The notes below the pieces were generated by a model. That model did not search any database. It worked only from the letters and a program-made list of their open reading frames with translations, and had not been told where the DNA came from. Both the position numbers and the translations under genes were made by a program. A stretch of 64,000 nt of DNA, taken from positions 1-64,000 of the forward strand of contig ONDF01000018.1 in assembly GCA_900316525.1 (NCBI GenBank), given 5' to 3'. This DNA comes from an uncultured Bacteroidales bacterium (GTDB taxonomy: Bacteria; Bacteroidota; Bacteroidia; Bacteroidales; UBA932). Numbering within the stretch: position 1 is the first letter of the stretch; each line of letters starts with the position of its first letter. Positions 34,901 to 42,042 of the stretch are shown here, one piece after another.

Positions 34901-35317
34901 GAGGGTGATGCCGATGACGGGCGTCTGGCCGTCGACACCGTCCTTGCCGTCGGTGCCGTCGGTGCCGTTCGTTCCATTGATGCCGTCGATACCGTCGACA
35001 CCGTCGCGGCCGTTCTGGCCGTCCTTGCCGTTGCGGAGGGTGGCGGTGGTGCCGTCGGAGAAGGAAATCACGTAACCGCTTTCGGTTTCCACCACGGCGG
35101 TGACGGTAATGTTGTCTTGAATGGCGCGGACCAGAGCCTGGAGACCAGGGATGTCCTTCTCATTGAGCTGCTTGACAGCCTCTTCGAGAACGCCGACGCG
35201 GTTCTCGATGCCATCCAGGCGCGAGCTGACCTTGTCGAGCTCGCTCTGCTTGGCGCATCCGATCACGGCGAGCGCAGCGAGCGCAACCGCGATGATCGAC
35301 TTAACAGATTTTCTCAT
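31946..35317 (-). CDS. DUF4988/BACON surface lipoprotein with collagen-like Gly-X-Y repeats
   Basis: A 1123-residue lipoprotein, signal MRKSVKSIIAVALAALAVIGC (lipid Cys21). A coiled-coil helix (about 25-60) is followed by a DUF4988 region containing two Gly-X-Y tracts rich in Asp and Asn (97-131, 168-180), as in collagen-like stalks, and VWTVNG/WVVSYDNGDTWKTLG strands. BACON-like domains (GGELALTVRTNMAYDV, EWITVAP) come next. An aromatic-rich middle has YYYYGYG, with FLGxW modules at about 744 and 904. The C-terminus is basic and Lys/Ser-rich (KSARKSGKSFDKALKF). It heads the protease locus with its own -7 box and terminator-protected start. It is probably an extended surface adhesin or ligand-capture protein (inference). 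Confidence 0.88.
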   Translation of the reverse strand: MRKSVKSIIAVALAALAVIGCAKQSELDKVSSRLDGIENRVGVLEEAVKQLNEKDIPGLQALVRAIQDNITVTAVVETESGYVISFSDGTTATLRNGKDGQNGRDGVDGIDGINGTNGTDGTDGKDGVDGQTPVIGITLVDGVYVWTVNGAVLKDDAGKPIPVTGNNGKDGEDGEDGVDGITPQFGILDGHWVVSYDNGDTWKTLGLTSDTDYSAYIDPDKETDDYIVLVVGATEVQIPKEKAFTLTFTTIENNGVKAGQTASFPYTIAGVNASDETDVDVIGIVGDWTAEVVPADNASGVLKVTATESETAKVTVYAANHKGKADIRTLKFEGGVLEAIIETHDIEWEGGELALTVRTNMAYDVYIPQAAQEWITVAPTRVREDNLTITVAKNETGAYRTATLEVLDQDYNTVKEIEILQYANPEAATDLASVVALPDDKPVQVNAVTVVAASKASTIVTDGKNFSYVAGYSGKPGTVIDVTGTKKTDDLGLGYVEATEVKENAEATPAEVDKKGSYYYYGYGANGFTYFYTANNGYVSENEGVYYVTALEEPQQFVIEDPTQDLSALVGKFVAMSGWVKAVDYEYGVKEDIVTVLTDVREIVFAEETGWKPYYGGTTTDEPGYPELIGNEVSNPTEGSYYQLVVYPEAAAAEYPTLDDFIADAAYYTSDELLFNLTKYGMSWGYDYVFDAFAHAESAKDYFKDFGYGKFYLLAVGLDAEGRLSGKYAMTAFEKESPYKKAAYEDFLGEWTYTGASGSEVWTIKEKENGSTYTIEGISKTEPMGGVYPVAVYDAENGTFTLSCQELGEFEYQGYQIVDNLVAVWYNAAGQARDNSEYMEDPLILTAYLCNDGTVEVVPGNDSYGPLEGLAYIGYVQGEDLSLNYNKSTKMPGTLSKNSQEPDPNYTKWLGSWTVDGLTLTVSQNILNKSYTVSGLEPGYDFETLFKDGKMEFHFQTIAQQNPYVISLFGKDDDGEGYLVDGDPANDGLLATATLNEAGTSASLVGAQFDAVYGGTTYHENIVQLLIIAQDTTTGKYYNVSEDPKAIMMPTTMTKAASSSVNPNPGAATSSFKGAGALYVGSVKALNHLEVRPVSKDTKPAARQNAPKSARKSGKSFDKALKF

Positions 35318-35383
35318 AAGATGATAGATTAATTAAAACTTATAGTTAAAATATTGTCGTTCACCTTTGGGTGCAATAGATTG

Positions 35384-35391
35384 CAAAGTTA
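35384..35391 (-). promoter_or_regulatory. -7 box of the protease/SusCD locus
   Basis: Minus-strand TAACTTTG in the intergenic region, leaving about 65 nt of 5' leader before the ATG at 35317. No TTG lies at the ideal -33 spacing. No other strong -7/-33 pair was found inside the locus, which fits one long transcript. Confidence 0.55.
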
Positions 35392-35412
35392 GTAAAAATT
35401 TTCAAAAACCGT

Positions 35413-35445
35413 TAAAAAATCCACCAAATCATATTGATTTGATGG
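35413..35445 (-). terminator. Terminator of mnmA
   Basis: Minus-strand CCATCAAATCA pairs with TGATTTGGTGG (one G-T) over a 3-nt loop and is followed by a T-rich run, separating mnmA from the downstream protease locus. Confidence 0.85.
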
Positions 35446-35471
35446 AGAAGGGCGGATATGTGGGCGGATGG

Positions 35472-36914
35472 TCAGGCGATGACGCCGCTGCCGAGCATTT
35501 CCTCGCCGTCGTACCAGACGGCGAACTGGCCGGGGGAGATGCCGCGCTGGGGGGCGTCGAAGAGGAGGAAGAGGCCGTTTTCGCGGCGGAGCAGCGTCGC
35601 GCCCTGGAGGGGCTGGCGATAGCGGATGCGGACGCGGCAGCGGCGCATCTCGCCGACGGCCATCGCGAGGTCGGTGCGGAGCCAATGGATCTCGGCCGGG
35701 TCGATGCGGAGGCAAAAGCGGCTGAGCCCCTTGTGCTCGTGGCCTTCGCCCACATAGACCGTGTTGGTCTCGGTGTCCGTGTCGATGACGAAGACCGGCT
35801 CCGCGTGGCCGCCCACGCCGAGGCCTTTGCGCTGGCCGATCGTGTAGAACTGTGCCCCCTCGTGACTGCCGACGATGGCGCCGTAAGGATTGGCCTTCAG
35901 GCGGGTTTTCTTGATATGTTTCTTGCCGCTGCGGTAGGTCTCGTACTCGAAACGGATCTCGTAATGGATCGGCATGGCGAGACGCAGGAGCTCCTCGTCC
36001 GTCAGCGTGGCGGCTTTGTCCAGGTCGAAGGGGCTCTCGCCCAGGGGCTTGCCGTCCGTGGTCAGGACCTTTTCCTCCGGGGCGTAGCGGACGGTACGGT
36101 CCAGCGCGACGCCGTCGCGGAGGAGCCCGTCCAGGACGCTTTGCTGCCACTGATATAGGTTATCATCGGCATACCAGGCGTCGTAGACTTCGATGATGTC
36201 GCCTTCCACGGAACGGAGCTTCTGCTTCAGGAAAGTGGGGAGGTCCACCTTGCCCACGAAGCAGATGCCCTGGGAATCCTTCTTTTCCGCCGACGGGAGG
36301 TCCGCCTCCTTGGCGATGCGCCGCACTTCCGGCTTGGCGATGTCCCCGATGGGGAAGAGCGCCTTCCGGAGCTGCGCCTGGGTGAGCTGGCACAGGAAAT
36401 AGGACTGGTCCTTGTTGGGGTCCGCGCCTTCCAGCAGCCGGTAGAGCGGCTCGCCGTCCTCGGCGAGAACCGGCTTTCCGGCGGCGTCCAGGACGGGTTC
36501 CTTGCGGCAGTAATGGCCGGTGGCTACATAGTCGGCCCCATATTTCTCGGCGACGGCGAGGAAGGCGTCGAACTTGATCTCCCGGTTGCACAGGACGTCC
36601 GGGTTCGGAGTGCGGCCCTTCGCGTACTCGTCGAACATGTAATCAACCACGCGCTGGCGGTACTGCTTGGACAGGTCCACGAAATAGAACGGGATGCCGA
36701 TCTTGCGGGCGACGAGCTCCGCCACGAAGCGGTCCTCCTCCCACTCGCAGTCGCCGTGGAGGGTGGCGTCGGCCTCGTGCCAGTTCTGCATGAACATGGC
36801 GAAGACGTCGTAGCCCTGCTCCTGAAGGAGGAGGGCGGCGACGGAGGAGTCCACGCCGCCGGACAGGCCGACGCAGACTTTGATTTTGCCATTTTCAGGG
36901 GCGGAAGCTGCCAT
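35472..36914 (-). CDS. mnmA: tRNA 2-thiouridine(34) synthase MnmA, with large insert
   Basis: Thiolates U34 of tRNA for Lys, Glu and Gln. The PP-loop is GLSGGVDSS (about 16-24), the nucleophile cysteine C109 is in PNPDVLCNREIKF, and C218 in KDSQGICFVGK. The C-terminal half has the usual FYTIGQRKGLGVGG and LFDAPQRGISPGQ. At 480 residues it is about 110 longer than E. coli MnmA: an extra ~100 residues (about 243-345, from YDAWYADDN to KKTRLKANPYG) separate the blocks EGDII and GSHEGAQFYTIG that are normally near each other. Start ATG 36914, with TACTTTTG at 36934-36941 (complement). It is divergent from cdd. Confidence 0.95.
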   Translation of the reverse strand: MAASAPENGKIKVCVGLSGGVDSSVAALLLQEQGYDVFAMFMQNWHEADATLHGDCEWEEDRFVAELVARKIGIPFYFVDLSKQYRQRVVDYMFDEYAKGRTPNPDVLCNREIKFDAFLAVAEKYGADYVATGHYCRKEPVLDAAGKPVLAEDGEPLYRLLEGADPNKDQSYFLCQLTQAQLRKALFPIGDIAKPEVRRIAKEADLPSAEKKDSQGICFVGKVDLPTFLKQKLRSVEGDIIEVYDAWYADDNLYQWQQSVLDGLLRDGVALDRTVRYAPEEKVLTTDGKPLGESPFDLDKAATLTDEELLRLAMPIHYEIRFEYETYRSGKKHIKKTRLKANPYGAIVGSHEGAQFYTIGQRKGLGVGGHAEPVFVIDTDTETNTVYVGEGHEHKGLSRFCLRIDPAEIHWLRTDLAMAVGEMRRCRVRIRYRQPLQGATLLRRENGLFLLFDAPQRGISPGQFAVWYDGEEMLGSGVIA

Positions 36915-36933
36915 TTCGTGCGATTTTCACCTG

Positions 36934-36941
36934 CAAAAGTA
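36934..36941 (-). promoter_or_regulatory. -7 box of mnmA
   Basis: Minus-strand TACTTTTG, 19 nt from the ATG at 36914. Confidence 0.55.
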
Positions 36942-36962
36942 ATGATTTCCAAAAATATTTCC

Positions 36963-36970
36963 TATTTTTG
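36963..36970 (+). promoter_or_regulatory. -7 box of cdd
   Basis: TATTTTTG ends 6 nt before the ATG at 36977, which implies a very short or absent 5' leader. Confidence 0.5.
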
Positions 36971-36976
36971 AGAACT

Positions 36977-37459
36977 ATGACCGACAGACGCATCACCATC
37001 GATTACACCGAGTATTCCACCCCCGACGAGATGGAACCCCAGGACCGGGAACTGGTCGCCGCCGCCCTTCGGGCGCGGGCCGGCTCTTACTCTCCCTACT
37101 CCAAGTTCCGCGTGGGCGCCGCCCTCCGCCTGGTGGACGGGACCGTCGTCCTGGGCGCCAACCAGGAGAACGTCGCCTATCCCTCCGGCCTCTGCGCGGA
37201 GCGCACCGCGATGTTCGCCGCCGGCGCGAACCACCCCGGCGTGGCCTTCGACACGTTGGCCATCGTGGGGGCGAACGGGGACGAAGTCTGCGAAATGCCC
37301 GCCGCGCCCTGCGGCGCCTGCCGCCAGGTGATGGCCGAGTACCAGCGCCTGTACGGCCACCCGCTGAAAGTCATCCTCATCGGCTCGCACGCCATCTACA
37401 AGTTCGCCAAGGTGGAGGACCTCCTGCCCCTGATCTTCGACAGTTTGAAAGTGGAATAA
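36977..37459 (+). CDS. cdd: Cytidine deaminase
   Basis: A 160-residue zinc enzyme of the tetrameric type that deaminates cytidine and deoxycytidine in pyrimidine salvage. Zinc and catalytic residues: PSGLCAERTA (C73, E75) and APCGACRQV (C112, C115). The start ATG at 36977 replaces an upstream in-frame TTG (36968) because the -7 box occupies 36963-36970. It is followed directly by the SRP RNA gene with its own promoter. Confidence 0.96.
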   Translation: MTDRRITIDYTEYSTPDEMEPQDRELVAAALRARAGSYSPYSKFRVGAALRLVDGTVVLGANQENVAYPSGLCAERTAMFAAGANHPGVAFDTLAIVGANGDEVCEMPAAPCGACRQVMAEYQRLYGHPLKVILIGSHAIYKFAKVEDLLPLIFDSLKVE

Positions 37460-37460
37460 T

Positions 37461-37490
37461 TTGGTAGTCGCGGAAAAATGACTACCTTTG
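37461..37490 (+). promoter_or_regulatory. Promoter of the SRP RNA gene
   Basis: TTG (37461-37463) and TACCTTTG (37483-37490) are 19 nt apart, an excellent match to the Bacteroidota consensus, about 10 nt before the RNA start. Confidence 0.85.
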
Positions 37491-37499
37491 CAACGGGAA

Positions 37500-37597
37500 A
37501 GTCTTACACGACCAGCTCCCTCTGAACTCCCCCAGGGCAGGAATGCAGCAAGGGTAGGAGGTCGTAGCGGTGCGATGTAATCAGCTTTCCCTTTTTT
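37500..37597 (+). ncRNA. ffs: Signal recognition particle RNA (4.5S type)
   Basis: The conserved apical domain is visible at about 37534-37555: GGGCAGGAATGCAGCAAGGG, a GGAA tetraloop closed by GCA/TGC with the AGCA internal-loop strand. The closing helix pairs TCTTACA near the 5' end with TGTAATCA near the 3' end. A T-run (37592-37597) ends it. It binds Ffh to deliver nascent membrane and secreted proteins. The ends are approximate. Confidence 0.9.
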
Positions 37598-37608
37598 CGT
37601 ATCCGACC

Positions 37609-38802
37609 ATGAGCATTGCCGTCTATACCATCACTTCCGGCCTCCACGACGAGGCGTCCGTTTCCAAACTCTCCGACGAGTTCCTGAAAAGTGTCTTCCC
37701 GGAGGGGGATTTCGTTTTCCGCGGGGCCGATTTCTCCGATTTCGGCACGCACACCCTGGACCTCATCTACGTCCGCACCGGCGGTGCGGAGGGCATCTTC
37801 AAGGCCCTGCTGCCCGAGATGCTGGCCCGCGGCACCGAGCGGTACTACCTCCTGACCTCCGGCAAGAGCAACTCCCTGGCCGCGTCGCTGGAAATCCTGT
37901 CCTACCTGCGCCAGCAGGGGCTCAAGGGCGAGGTCCTGCACGGCTCCGACGCCTATGTCGCCCGGCGGATCCAGGTGCTCGCCACGGTGCAGGAAGCCCG
38001 CGCCCGGCTCAAGGACATGCGCATCGGCGTCGTCGGCCAGCCTTCCGACTGGCTCATCGCCAGCCAGGCGGACCCGATGGCGGTGCTGGACAAACTCGGC
38101 GTCCGGATGGAGGAAGTGCCGATGGAAGAGCTCCTGGTGGAGATCGGCAAGGCCGACGGCGCGCCCGCCCCGGCCGACGAGCCCATGGCCCCGGAGGTCC
38201 GCGCGGCCTATCCCGGTGCCGTCAAGATCTACCGGGCCCTGAAGGCCCTCGTGGAGCGGCACCGGCTGGACGCCTTCACGCTCCGCTGCTTCGACCTGCT
38301 CACCACCGTCGGCAACACCGGCTGCCTGGCCCTGTCCTGCTTCAACTCGGAGGACGTTCCCGCCAGCTGCGAAGGTGACGTCCCGGCGCTCCTGTCGATG
38401 ATGATCGCCCATGCCCTCACCGGCGTCTCCGGCTTCCAGGCGAATCCGGCGCAGATCGACGTGGAGACCGGCCGCATCCTCTTCGCGCACTGCACCATCC
38501 CGTTCAACATGGTGGAGAACTGGCAGTTCGACACGCACTTCGAATCCGGCATCGGCGTGGGCATCCACGGCGTGTTCCCGGAGGGTCCGGTGACTGTCTT
38601 CAAGGTCTCCGGCGACCTCAAGCGTCACTTTATTGCGGAAGGGGAACTCATTGGCAATCAATACGAACAGAATCTCTGCCGCACGCAGGTCGTGCTCCAG
38701 CTGAAGCCCGAGGACGCCCGCTATTTCCTCACGGATCCCATCGGCAACCACCACATCATCGTGCCGGGCCGGTGCAAGGAACTGTTCGAGGAACTGCTAT
38801 AG
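37609..38802 (+). CDS. Fucose/arabinose isomerase-like protein
   Basis: A 397-residue protein beginning MSIAVYTITSGLHDEASVSK. It resembles the L-fucose/L-arabinose isomerase superfamily (FucI/AraA), which interconverts aldoses and ketoses with a metal: a Rossmann-like N-terminal sugar-binding half (LTSGKSNSLAASLEILSYLR) and a C-terminal half with FQANPAQIDVETGRILFAHC and TIPFNMV, which recall the metal-binding and C-terminal segments of that family. Members in this phylum are usually annotated fucose isomerase-like, but the specific sugar is unproven. It begins 12 nt after the SRP RNA, so readthrough from the ffs promoter is likely. The end overlaps the convergent DUF4249 gene by 6 nt. Confidence 0.75.
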   Translation: MSIAVYTITSGLHDEASVSKLSDEFLKSVFPEGDFVFRGADFSDFGTHTLDLIYVRTGGAEGIFKALLPEMLARGTERYYLLTSGKSNSLAASLEILSYLRQQGLKGEVLHGSDAYVARRIQVLATVQEARARLKDMRIGVVGQPSDWLIASQADPMAVLDKLGVRMEEVPMEELLVEIGKADGAPAPADEPMAPEVRAAYPGAVKIYRALKALVERHRLDAFTLRCFDLLTTVGNTGCLALSCFNSEDVPASCEGDVPALLSMMIAHALTGVSGFQANPAQIDVETGRILFAHCTIPFNMVENWQFDTHFESGIGVGIHGVFPEGPVTVFKVSGDLKRHFIAEGELIGNQYEQNLCRTQVVLQLKPEDARYFLTDPIGNHHIIVPGRCKELFEELL

Positions 38803-39678
38803 GAAAGGAAACATCCGCTTGAAATACGGCCGGAAGGGGTCTTCTACCTCGACGCTCGCGCGGGCGACGGGGCAGACCGCGAAGTAGCCCAGCACATGCT
38901 CGCCGCGGATGTTGGTGGGCACGTTCGCCGGCTGGGGCGTGAAGAGCGGAATGGAGACGCTGTTCATCGTCAGGGACAGCAGGAAGTCGTAGTATCCCTT
39001 GTCCAAAGTCCAGATTTCCAGGGTAATCTCGTCGCCCCGCTCCAGGTATTTGAAACAGTCGCCGTACTCCTTCCGCAGGTATTCGGACTGCAGCAGCGCC
39101 GTGATCGGGAAGCCTTTTACGTCGTTGGAGTTGAAGAACTTGTCGTCGGAGACCAGGGCCATCGAGAAAGGCGGGTAGTTGCCGTTCACGGCGTGCGTGA
39201 GCAGGTAATAGCTGTCGATGTCCTTTTCAAGCCCCCATACGGCCACGGTCCACAAGCTGTCGGAATCCATCGTCATCCCGCCGGCGAAGGCGTAGTCGAT
39301 GGCGTCCATCCGGAAGCCGGCCTCGGGCATCTCGGCCTCGGCCTCGTACGTGTCGCCCTCCGGGAGCCGGATGCGGAGCTTGTATTCCACGCCGGGCTCG
39401 CAGGCATAACCTTCAGGAGCCCTGTAGATTCCGGGCTCTTTCTCGCTGAATGTCACATCATTGACCTTTACAGAAGCCCCTTTCACCATCGGCTGGGTCT
39501 CGGTATGGAAGTAGGAGATGGTCCGGGACAGGACGATCTGCTGCGGGTCTTCGGGCCGGTCGGTGAGGGTGGCCTCGACCGCCAGGTAGTCGTGGTAGTC
39601 CGACCGCGAGCGGAGGTCGACCTTCTCCGTGCAGGCGCACAGGATGAATGCGAGGAGGGGGAGCAGGTACTTTCTCAT
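38797..39678 (-). CDS. DUF4249 lipoprotein, TonB-receptor partner
   Basis: A 293-residue lipoprotein (MRKYLLPLLAFILCAC signal, lipid Cys at about 16). An N-terminal beta-rich domain (YLAVEATLTDRPEDPQQIVLSRT, GASVKVNDVTF) is followed by PEGYACEPGVEYKLRIRLPEG, typical of DUF4249 proteins. These lipoproteins are encoded directly after a TonB-dependent receptor of the CarboxypepD-reg type and are thought to act as its surface partner, analogous to SusD. Here it starts 3 nt after the receptor stop. The ligand is unknown. Confidence 0.88.
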   Translation of the reverse strand: MRKYLLPLLAFILCACTEKVDLRSRSDYHDYLAVEATLTDRPEDPQQIVLSRTISYFHTETQPMVKGASVKVNDVTFSEKEPGIYRAPEGYACEPGVEYKLRIRLPEGDTYEAEAEMPEAGFRMDAIDYAFAGGMTMDSDSLWTVAVWGLEKDIDSYYLLTHAVNGNYPPFSMALVSDDKFFNSNDVKGFPITALLQSEYLRKEYGDCFKYLERGDEITLEIWTLDKGYYDFLLSLTMNSVSIPLFTPQPANVPTNIRGEHVLGYFAVCPVARASVEVEDPFRPYFKRMFPFL

Positions 39679-39681
39679 GGG

Positions 39682-42042
39682 TCAGAACTGGATGTTGCAG
39701 GACAGGGAAGGGATGGCGGTGAAGAGATAGATCTTCGCCGACTGCGCTTCCTCGTCCTTCTTGCTGTAGGTGAAGGCGATGGACCAGGCGTTGTGCCGGG
39801 AGTAGGCGTTGTACACCGACAGGTTCCATTCGGTGGACCAGCGCTTTCCGGCCGCCCGCCGCTTGGTGCGGTAGGTCAGGGACACGTCCATCCGGTGGTA
39901 GTCCGGCAGCCGGTCCTCGTTGCGGCTGGAATAGACGGGCACCCAGCGGTCCATGTAGTTGAACCGGCCCACGGGATAGGTGGTGGGGGAGCCGCTGTAG
40001 AAGACCCATTCGGTGGAGGCGGACCACCGCTTGGAGAAGTCGTAGGTGAGGACGAAGTTCACCGCGTGCTCGTGGTTCAGCGGGGACGGGTAGGGCTTGC
40101 CGCCGTTCAGTTCCGGGATGTCGTACCAGGCCCGGGACCAGGTGTAGGCCAGCCAGCCGTTCCAGCGGGCGAAATCGTACTTGAGCATGAGCTCGGCGCC
40201 GTAGGACCAGGATTTTCCGAAGCGGAGGAGGCCTTCCCGGTCCGGATCGGCCAGGACGAGGCCGGGGTTGTCCACGAAGTCCATCGTGTTCCGGTTGTTC
40301 TTGTAGAAACCCTCCAGGGAGAGCTGGAGCGCCTCGCCCGACAGGAGGGCGTTCAGGCCCAGCGAGAACTGGTCCGAGCGCTGCGGCTCCACGTTCGGGG
40401 AGGCGGTGAACCAGGCGTCCACCGGGCTGCCGGTGATGCTGATGCGCGACTGCTGGAGATACTGGAAGGACCGCACCCAGGCGCCCTTGACGGAGAAGTT
40501 GTCCGAGAAGGGGAAGGAGGCGGAAATGCGCGGCTCGAGGCCGGAGAAGGTGGCGATGGCCTTACCCTTCTCCACCTGCTCCGACCGGACCAGCTTGTGC
40601 GTTTCCGGGTCGAAGTACTTCTGCTCGGTGGGACCGAGGGCGGTGAAGGTGGCGAAGCGGAGGCCGTAGCGGAGGGTCATCGGCCCGATCTTCTGCTCGT
40701 TCTGCAGGTAGGCGGCCGGCTGGAAGGCGAAGTTCTCGGGGATGGAGACTTCCTTGACCATCGACTCGTCGTTCCGGGGCTTGGTGTTGCCGGGGACAAC
40801 CCCGTACCAGGCGGCCTGGAGGCCCGCCTTGAGGGTGTTGTTCCCGTTGATGTACCAGGTCCAGGCGGCTTTGACGCCGGACTCGCGGATTTCCTGCCGG
40901 GTGTCGAAGTCGGCGCTGTCCATCTCCGTGCCGATGTCATTGCGGTACAGCGAGTTGTAGAGGATGACGTCCGAGGTGAGCTTGGGCGAGTACTGGTGGT
41001 TCCACCGCAGCGACTGCGTATGGTTCGCGAAGCCGAAAACCATTTCCGAGAGGTTGAACTCCTTCATGCTGAAGCCGAACACGTCCTTGCCGCTGAAGGC
41101 GCTCAGGTACACGCGGTCCTTCTCGCCCGCGATCCAGCTGAGCTTGCCGTTCAGGTCGTAGAAGTACATCTGCGTCTTGTCCGGCAGCTTGGCGCCGATG
41201 ATCGGGAGCAGCAGGTCCATGTAGGTCCGCCGTCCGGCGAGCATGAAGGAGAGCTTGCCCGGGACGATGGGCCCTTCCAGGAAAAGTTTGGACGTGATCA
41301 GTCCGAAGGACGCGTTCCCGCCGAAGGTGCGGTTGTTGCCGTCCTTGGTGGAGATGTCCAGCACCGAGGAGATGCGGCCGCCGTAGGAGGCGGGGAAATC
41401 GCCCTTGTAGAGGTCTGCACCGCGGATGGCGTCACCGTTGAACATGGACAGGAACCCCAGGAAATGGCCGCAGTTGTAGACGGGGGCGCCGTCGATGAGG
41501 ATCAGGTTCTGGTCGATGCCGCCGCCCCGGACGCTGAAGCCGGTGGAGCCCTCGCTCGGGGTCTGGACGCCCGGCATCATCTGGATGACGCGGATGATGT
41601 CGTTCTCGCCCATCAGCGTCGGCATTTTCTTCACGAGGGCCGCATCGACCCGTTCCAGGCCCATCTGCGGCAGCTTGATCTCCTCCCGCTTGGAACGCGA
41701 GAAGATGGTGGCGGCCTCCAGTTCGCTCCGGTCCACCTTCAGGAGGAAATCCTGCTTGGCCGCTTTCGTGAGCTCCAGCGGGACCTCTTCCGTCACATAG
41801 CCGAAGTAGGAGCAGTAGATGGTGTGCTTGCCTGTGGGAACGTGCAGCGAGTAGAAGCCGACGGCGTCCGCGGCCACGCCCGTCTTCCGGTCTTCCAGGA
41901 AGACGACCGCCTGGGGGAGCGGTTCCCCGCTCTCCGCGTCGCGGACATAGCCGGAAAGGACGACCGTCCGGGGCTGGGCCAGTCCCGTCAGGGACACGAG
42001 CGCCAGGAGGGCCGATCCGAGGATGCGCCGGAGGGAAATCAT
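39682..42042 (-). CDS. TonB-dependent receptor with carboxypeptidase-regulatory-like domain
   Basis: A 786-residue outer-membrane receptor. The ATG at 42042 gives the signal peptide MISLRRILGSALLALVSLTGLAQ and overlaps the upstream flavoprotein stop by 4 nt. Domains: a CarboxypepD-reg-like domain (VVLSGYVRDAESGEPLPQAVVFLED), a plug (LMGENDIIRVIQMMPGVQT, GFSVRGGGIDQNLILIDGAPVYN) and the barrel, ending SLSCNIQF. It has no SusD; the DUF4249 lipoprotein is its pair. It is probably an importer of a small or peptidic ligand (unknown). It is one gene of a four-part block with the BaiN-type flavoprotein upstream. Confidence 0.95.
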   Translation of the reverse strand: MISLRRILGSALLALVSLTGLAQPRTVVLSGYVRDAESGEPLPQAVVFLEDRKTGVAADAVGFYSLHVPTGKHTIYCSYFGYVTEEVPLELTKAAKQDFLLKVDRSELEAATIFSRSKREEIKLPQMGLERVDAALVKKMPTLMGENDIIRVIQMMPGVQTPSEGSTGFSVRGGGIDQNLILIDGAPVYNCGHFLGFLSMFNGDAIRGADLYKGDFPASYGGRISSVLDISTKDGNNRTFGGNASFGLITSKLFLEGPIVPGKLSFMLAGRRTYMDLLLPIIGAKLPDKTQMYFYDLNGKLSWIAGEKDRVYLSAFSGKDVFGFSMKEFNLSEMVFGFANHTQSLRWNHQYSPKLTSDVILYNSLYRNDIGTEMDSADFDTRQEIRESGVKAAWTWYINGNNTLKAGLQAAWYGVVPGNTKPRNDESMVKEVSIPENFAFQPAAYLQNEQKIGPMTLRYGLRFATFTALGPTEQKYFDPETHKLVRSEQVEKGKAIATFSGLEPRISASFPFSDNFSVKGAWVRSFQYLQQSRISITGSPVDAWFTASPNVEPQRSDQFSLGLNALLSGEALQLSLEGFYKNNRNTMDFVDNPGLVLADPDREGLLRFGKSWSYGAELMLKYDFARWNGWLAYTWSRAWYDIPELNGGKPYPSPLNHEHAVNFVLTYDFSKRWSASTEWVFYSGSPTTYPVGRFNYMDRWVPVYSSRNEDRLPDYHRMDVSLTYRTKRRAAGKRWSTEWNLSVYNAYSRHNAWSIAFTYSKKDEEAQSAKIYLFTAIPSLSCNIQF

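Noticed and set aside
32054..35332. 1092-codon open frame on the plus strand
   Set aside because: Antisense to the DUF4988 lipoprotein gene. Composition is that of a shadow frame, with no recognisable domain.
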